From: Cyrtodaria siliqua
Lineage: Eukaryota; Mollusca; Bivalvia; Adapedonta; Hiatellidae
Direction of reading: 5' to 3'
Length of the DNA stretch: 64,000 nt
NCBI GenBank assembly: GCA_037043455.1
Contig: JAWPHD010004380.1
Coordinates: 124,001 to 188,000, forward strand
Of the stretch, positions 60,845-64,000 are shown piece by piece. The stretch's first letter is position 1. Each line of letters begins with the position of its first letter. Under the pieces are notes generated by a model. It did not search any database and had not been told where the DNA came from. It saw only the letters and a list, made by a program, of their open reading frames with translations. The translations under genes were made by a program, and so were the position numbers.

Positions 60845-60915
60845 TCTTTTGTTAGGGCGTCGTCTACTATTTGTCTACTGAAGGTGAAGGGTTCGAGCCC
60901 CCTATAAGGCAACAT
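60845..60915 (+). mobile_element. tRNA-like sequence (pseudo-tRNA or SINE head)
   Basis: A strong B box within 'AAGGGTTCGAGCCCCC' closes a T-arm. 'TTAGGGCGTCGTCTAC' may be a poor A box. The acceptor stem does not pair well, so I do not call a functional tRNA. Confidence 0.4.
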
Positions 60916-62540
60916 TTATTTAACCCATATTATGTAAATATTGTACAATTCTAGCATGGAATAAATCTGACTGGTTTCTACGAGCCTGCATGTGAGAACT
61001 CTGTTAATGCTGTTAAAAGGTGTTGATATTGCAAACAAAAATCTCACACCAACATTTGGCAGTTATCGTATTGAAAACATAAAGGTTATACTTGGACACA
61101 ATTTAATTCAAAACAAAAAAAATATAGATACAGAAGCAAAAAAAACAACATACACACTCCAAATAACATAAAACCATTGATTAGCTTCAGACAGGAGTGT
61201 TACGGAACGTGAGGAATATTTGGTTTGTTTAAGGGTATATAGGTCTAATTACACTAAATCAACAGGATGTGCTCGCCTGGTGCATCGAAAGTAGTTCTGT
61301 ATTAAAGAGTGCTAATCTTTTTTTCTTTAAAAACTTTTTTTAGTGCAGTTTCCTTTTATTTTTTGGCTGTAACTGTATTCTGAACATGTTGTTGATATTC
61401 GAAATCGCAGCTCATCATGTTTTTGACAGATTTTGATATAAATTTGAGAAGTGAAAGTAGACAGGGTATGAAATTGCAAGGGGTAAAAATAGTGTTGACC
61501 TTTGACCCGGTGTTAGTAAACAACTGAAGAAATGTTTCTTAGAAGGTATTAAACCCCCTATTTCCTTGTTGATGTTTAATAGCAGACATGTTTATTTGCA
61601 TGATAAAGTAAGCTTCCCAGAATTCTAACGAGGTTTGAGTTTTTAACAGGTTGTCAACATTCTAACTTTACTATGGAAGGGCAATGGAGACTCATTTACG
61701 CTATTATAACCTATCCATCATAAGGTGTATACGTTCCTGTAAATTTGATAAAGAAACAGAACAGAATATATGTATGAAACTTTTATTATATTATGCTACC
61801 ACTTATATTTAGTCAGTACTATGCTTGAATAATAATATATTTAGAAACTTGATACAAAATAATACACATACATTTAGAATATGACATAAGCTAAGTATAT
61901 TATCAAGTTCGTATTACTTATTTAATCTAGTTCCACTGTTATATCAGGTGCTCGGTGTCGCATTGTTAATGTGTCATTATTGGGTTCCTAAATACACAAA
62001 CAATAAACTTTGCCGATCCGGTTACTCCTATAACTGTTGAACCAAAGTACTCGTATATTTAATAGTAATAGTTTAGACATATGTATATTGAAAATGCTGC
62101 CCCACCTAAGTGTATCTATTGTTTCTCTAAACCGAATTTGTTTACGCATTAAAAGTTACTCATCTAAAATCCACACGTTTGGAATATACAACTGAATTGT
62201 GTTGGTGAATATTAGCAGAAAGCGATAACTTGATGGACTCCGAATTATAACATTATTATTGATCGCTCAGAACTGTACAGCTGAAGGGTTTTATCAATAC
62301 AAATATAAACGACTGTAAAAGTACTACTACCTTTTCCTCATACTTCACAGATAATAACTGTCTATCATGTATCAAGATGATATACAATTAAAAAAGTCAT
62401 TACATGCTTATCCTTGTTTAAAGAGACACTCGAGTAAGTCCTTACGAGTAGGTTTCGATCAGAATGTAAGTGATGAAGTTAGAATATTGTGATATCGTAA
62501 ACATAGTATAAAACATGAGTAATAAATACAAATTAGACAC
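60916..62540. other. Intergenic or 5' flank of the split gene
   Basis: No gene or repeat is recognised. 'GTTGACCTTTGACCCGG' near 61494 holds a direct pair of TGACC half-sites. Confidence 0.35.
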
Positions 62541-62544
62541 TTAC

Positions 62545-62575
62545 CCAGAGCTCCAGATAAGGTTTTGGTGTAAAG
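62545..62575 (-). other. Candidate 5' untranslated exon end for the split gene
   Basis: On the minus strand 'CTGGAGCTCTGG|GTAAGTG' is an excellent donor. It lies 5 kb upstream of exon 1, which needs an upstream non-coding exon. The exon start cannot be seen. It may equally be a chance match. Confidence 0.25.
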
Positions 62576-62799
62576 TGTGTTTTACACTCTGAAATTAAAG
62601 ACAATTCTTAAATCAGAAATTCAATGCATTTATAGCACTGAAATTAAAGGCATATTAAAGAAATTTAAATGGTACATTACCATAATTGAAATGTGTTCGT
62701 TAACCTTTATCAATGCAGATAGTGTTATTAAACAAATGATAATGCGATTCTATTACAAAACCCTTCATAGACAAGCTATGTGAAGTTGACTGTGAGATC

Positions 62800-64000
62800 G
62801 TAGATCGTAGATCGACATTCAATATCGAGCTGGGTTTTCAATGTCAAGCTAGCTCTGAGATCGATATTCGGTTAAACTTATAAGAAGGCATACTGAATAC
62901 AGAGCTGGGTTTGAATTTCGAGCTGGCTCTGAGATCGATATTCGTTGTAAACGTAAACCAAGGCATTATGAATGCAGAGCTGGGATTGAATACAGAGATG
63001 GCTCTGAGATCGATATTCGTTATAAACATACACAAAGTCATTTTGAATGCAGAGCTGGGTTTGAATTTCGAGCTGGCTCTGAGATCGATATTCGTTATAA
63101 ACATACACTAAGGCATTATGAATGCAGAGTTGAGTTTGAATTTCGAGCTGACTCTGAGATCGATATTCGTTTTAAACTTACACCGAGTAATTCTGAATGC
63201 AGAGCTGTGTTTGAATACTGAGCTGGCTCTGAGATCGGTAATCGTTTTAAAAATACACAAAATCATTTTGAATGCAGAGCTGGGTTTGAATTTCGAGCTG
63301 GCTCTGAGATCGATATTCGTTTTAAACGTGAACCAAATCATTTTGAATATCGAGCTTGGTTTGAATTTCGAGATGGCTCTGAGATCGGTATTCGTTTTAA
63401 ACGTATCAAGCCATTTTGAATATCGAGCTGGTCTTGAATTTCGAGCTGGCTCTGAGATCGTTATTCGTTTTAAACGTATAACAAGGCATTTCGAATACAG
63501 AGCAGGGTTTGAATTTCGAGCTGGCTCTGAGATCGATATTCGTTTTAAACATGCAAAAAGTCATTTTGAATGCAGAGCTGGGTTTGAATTTCGAGCTGGC
63601 TCTGAGATCGATATTCGTTTTAAACTTGAACCAAGTCATTTTGAATATCGAGCTGGGTTTGAATTTCGAGAGGCTCTGAGATCGATATTCGTTTTAAATG
63701 TATAACAATGCATTTTGAATACTGAGCTGGGTTTGAATTTGGAGCTGGCTCTGAGATAGATATTCGTTTTAAACGTACACCGAGGCATTATGAATGCAGA
63801 GCTTGGTTTGAATACAGAGCTGGCTCTGAGATGGATATTCGTTTAAACTTATAAGAAGGCATACTGAATACAGAGCTGGGTTTGAATTTGGAGCTGGCTC
63901 TGAGATCGATATTCGTTTTAAACGTACACCAAGGCATTATGAATGCAGAGCTGGGTTTGAATACAGAGATGGCTCTGAGATCGATATTCGTTATAAACAT
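62800..64000. repeat. 75-bp satellite array, continues past the window
   Basis: The anchor 'GAGATCGATATTCG' recurs at 62931, 63006, 63081, 63156, 63231, 63306, 63381, 63454, 63529, 63604 and onward, mostly exactly 75 bp apart with two short units (73 and 74 bp). Consensus parts are 'GAATGCAGAGCTGGGTTTGA', 'ATTTCGAGCTGGCTCT' and 'GTTTTAAACGTACACC'. At least 15 units are present. Since 75 is 25 codons, long frames open on both strands, including 195 codons at 63118-63705. These are array artefacts in my judgement. Confidence 0.95.

Noticed and set aside
63118..63705. 195-codon frame of 25-residue repeats
   Set aside because: It is explained by the 75-bp satellite. Units of 73 and 74 bp break the frame, and opposite-strand frames are open too.

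Overview
The window is eukaryotic nuclear DNA: AT-rich, full of introns and repeats, and without operons, ribosome binding sites or intact bacterial-type genes. Several short motifs resemble repeats I remember from lophotrochozoan, especially bivalve mollusc, genomes. Examples are the 'GACCTTTGACCTACTGACCT' tandem units, arrays with 'GGCAATAACTC' and GACGGACG tails, tRNA-headed SINEs, and a multi-copy uncharacterised protein family shared with cnidarians. A bivalve is therefore the best guess. It rests on memory and not on a search.

Layout. 0-20 kb is intergenic DNA full of mobile-element debris. It holds an exact 408-bp tandem duplication, a four-copy CRE minisatellite, a MITE, a transposase-like fragment (minus strand), a LINE tail (minus), a long decayed pseudogene of an uncharacterised family (plus) broken by a dispersed repeat called R1 here, a TIR-flanked element with an internal tandem core, a cGAS/Mab-21-like nucleotidyltransferase fragment, and two tRNA-headed SINEs. 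20.7-36.4 kb is one satellite array of about 87-bp monomers with higher-order structure (a 1064-bp unit near 31.5-34.7 kb), interrupted by a MITE at 26.1 kb and an R1 copy at 27.9 kb. 38.5-40.3 kb is a decayed Ty3/Gypsy internal region (minus). 41.2-57.6 kb is the only credible intact gene: seven coding exons on the minus strand, joined by consensus splice sites with compatible phases, encoding about 395-407 aa that I do not recognise. Its introns hold tandem arrays, R1 copies and a large inverted minisatellite. 58.5-60.7 kb carries two near-identical MITEs with 16-bp TIRs. From 62.8 kb to the window end is a 75-bp satellite that continues outside.

Most open frames in the window come from satellites whose monomer length is a multiple of three (87 and 75 bp). 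I do not annotate these as genes. Family names R1, S, T, U and W are my own labels for repeats that recur inside this window.
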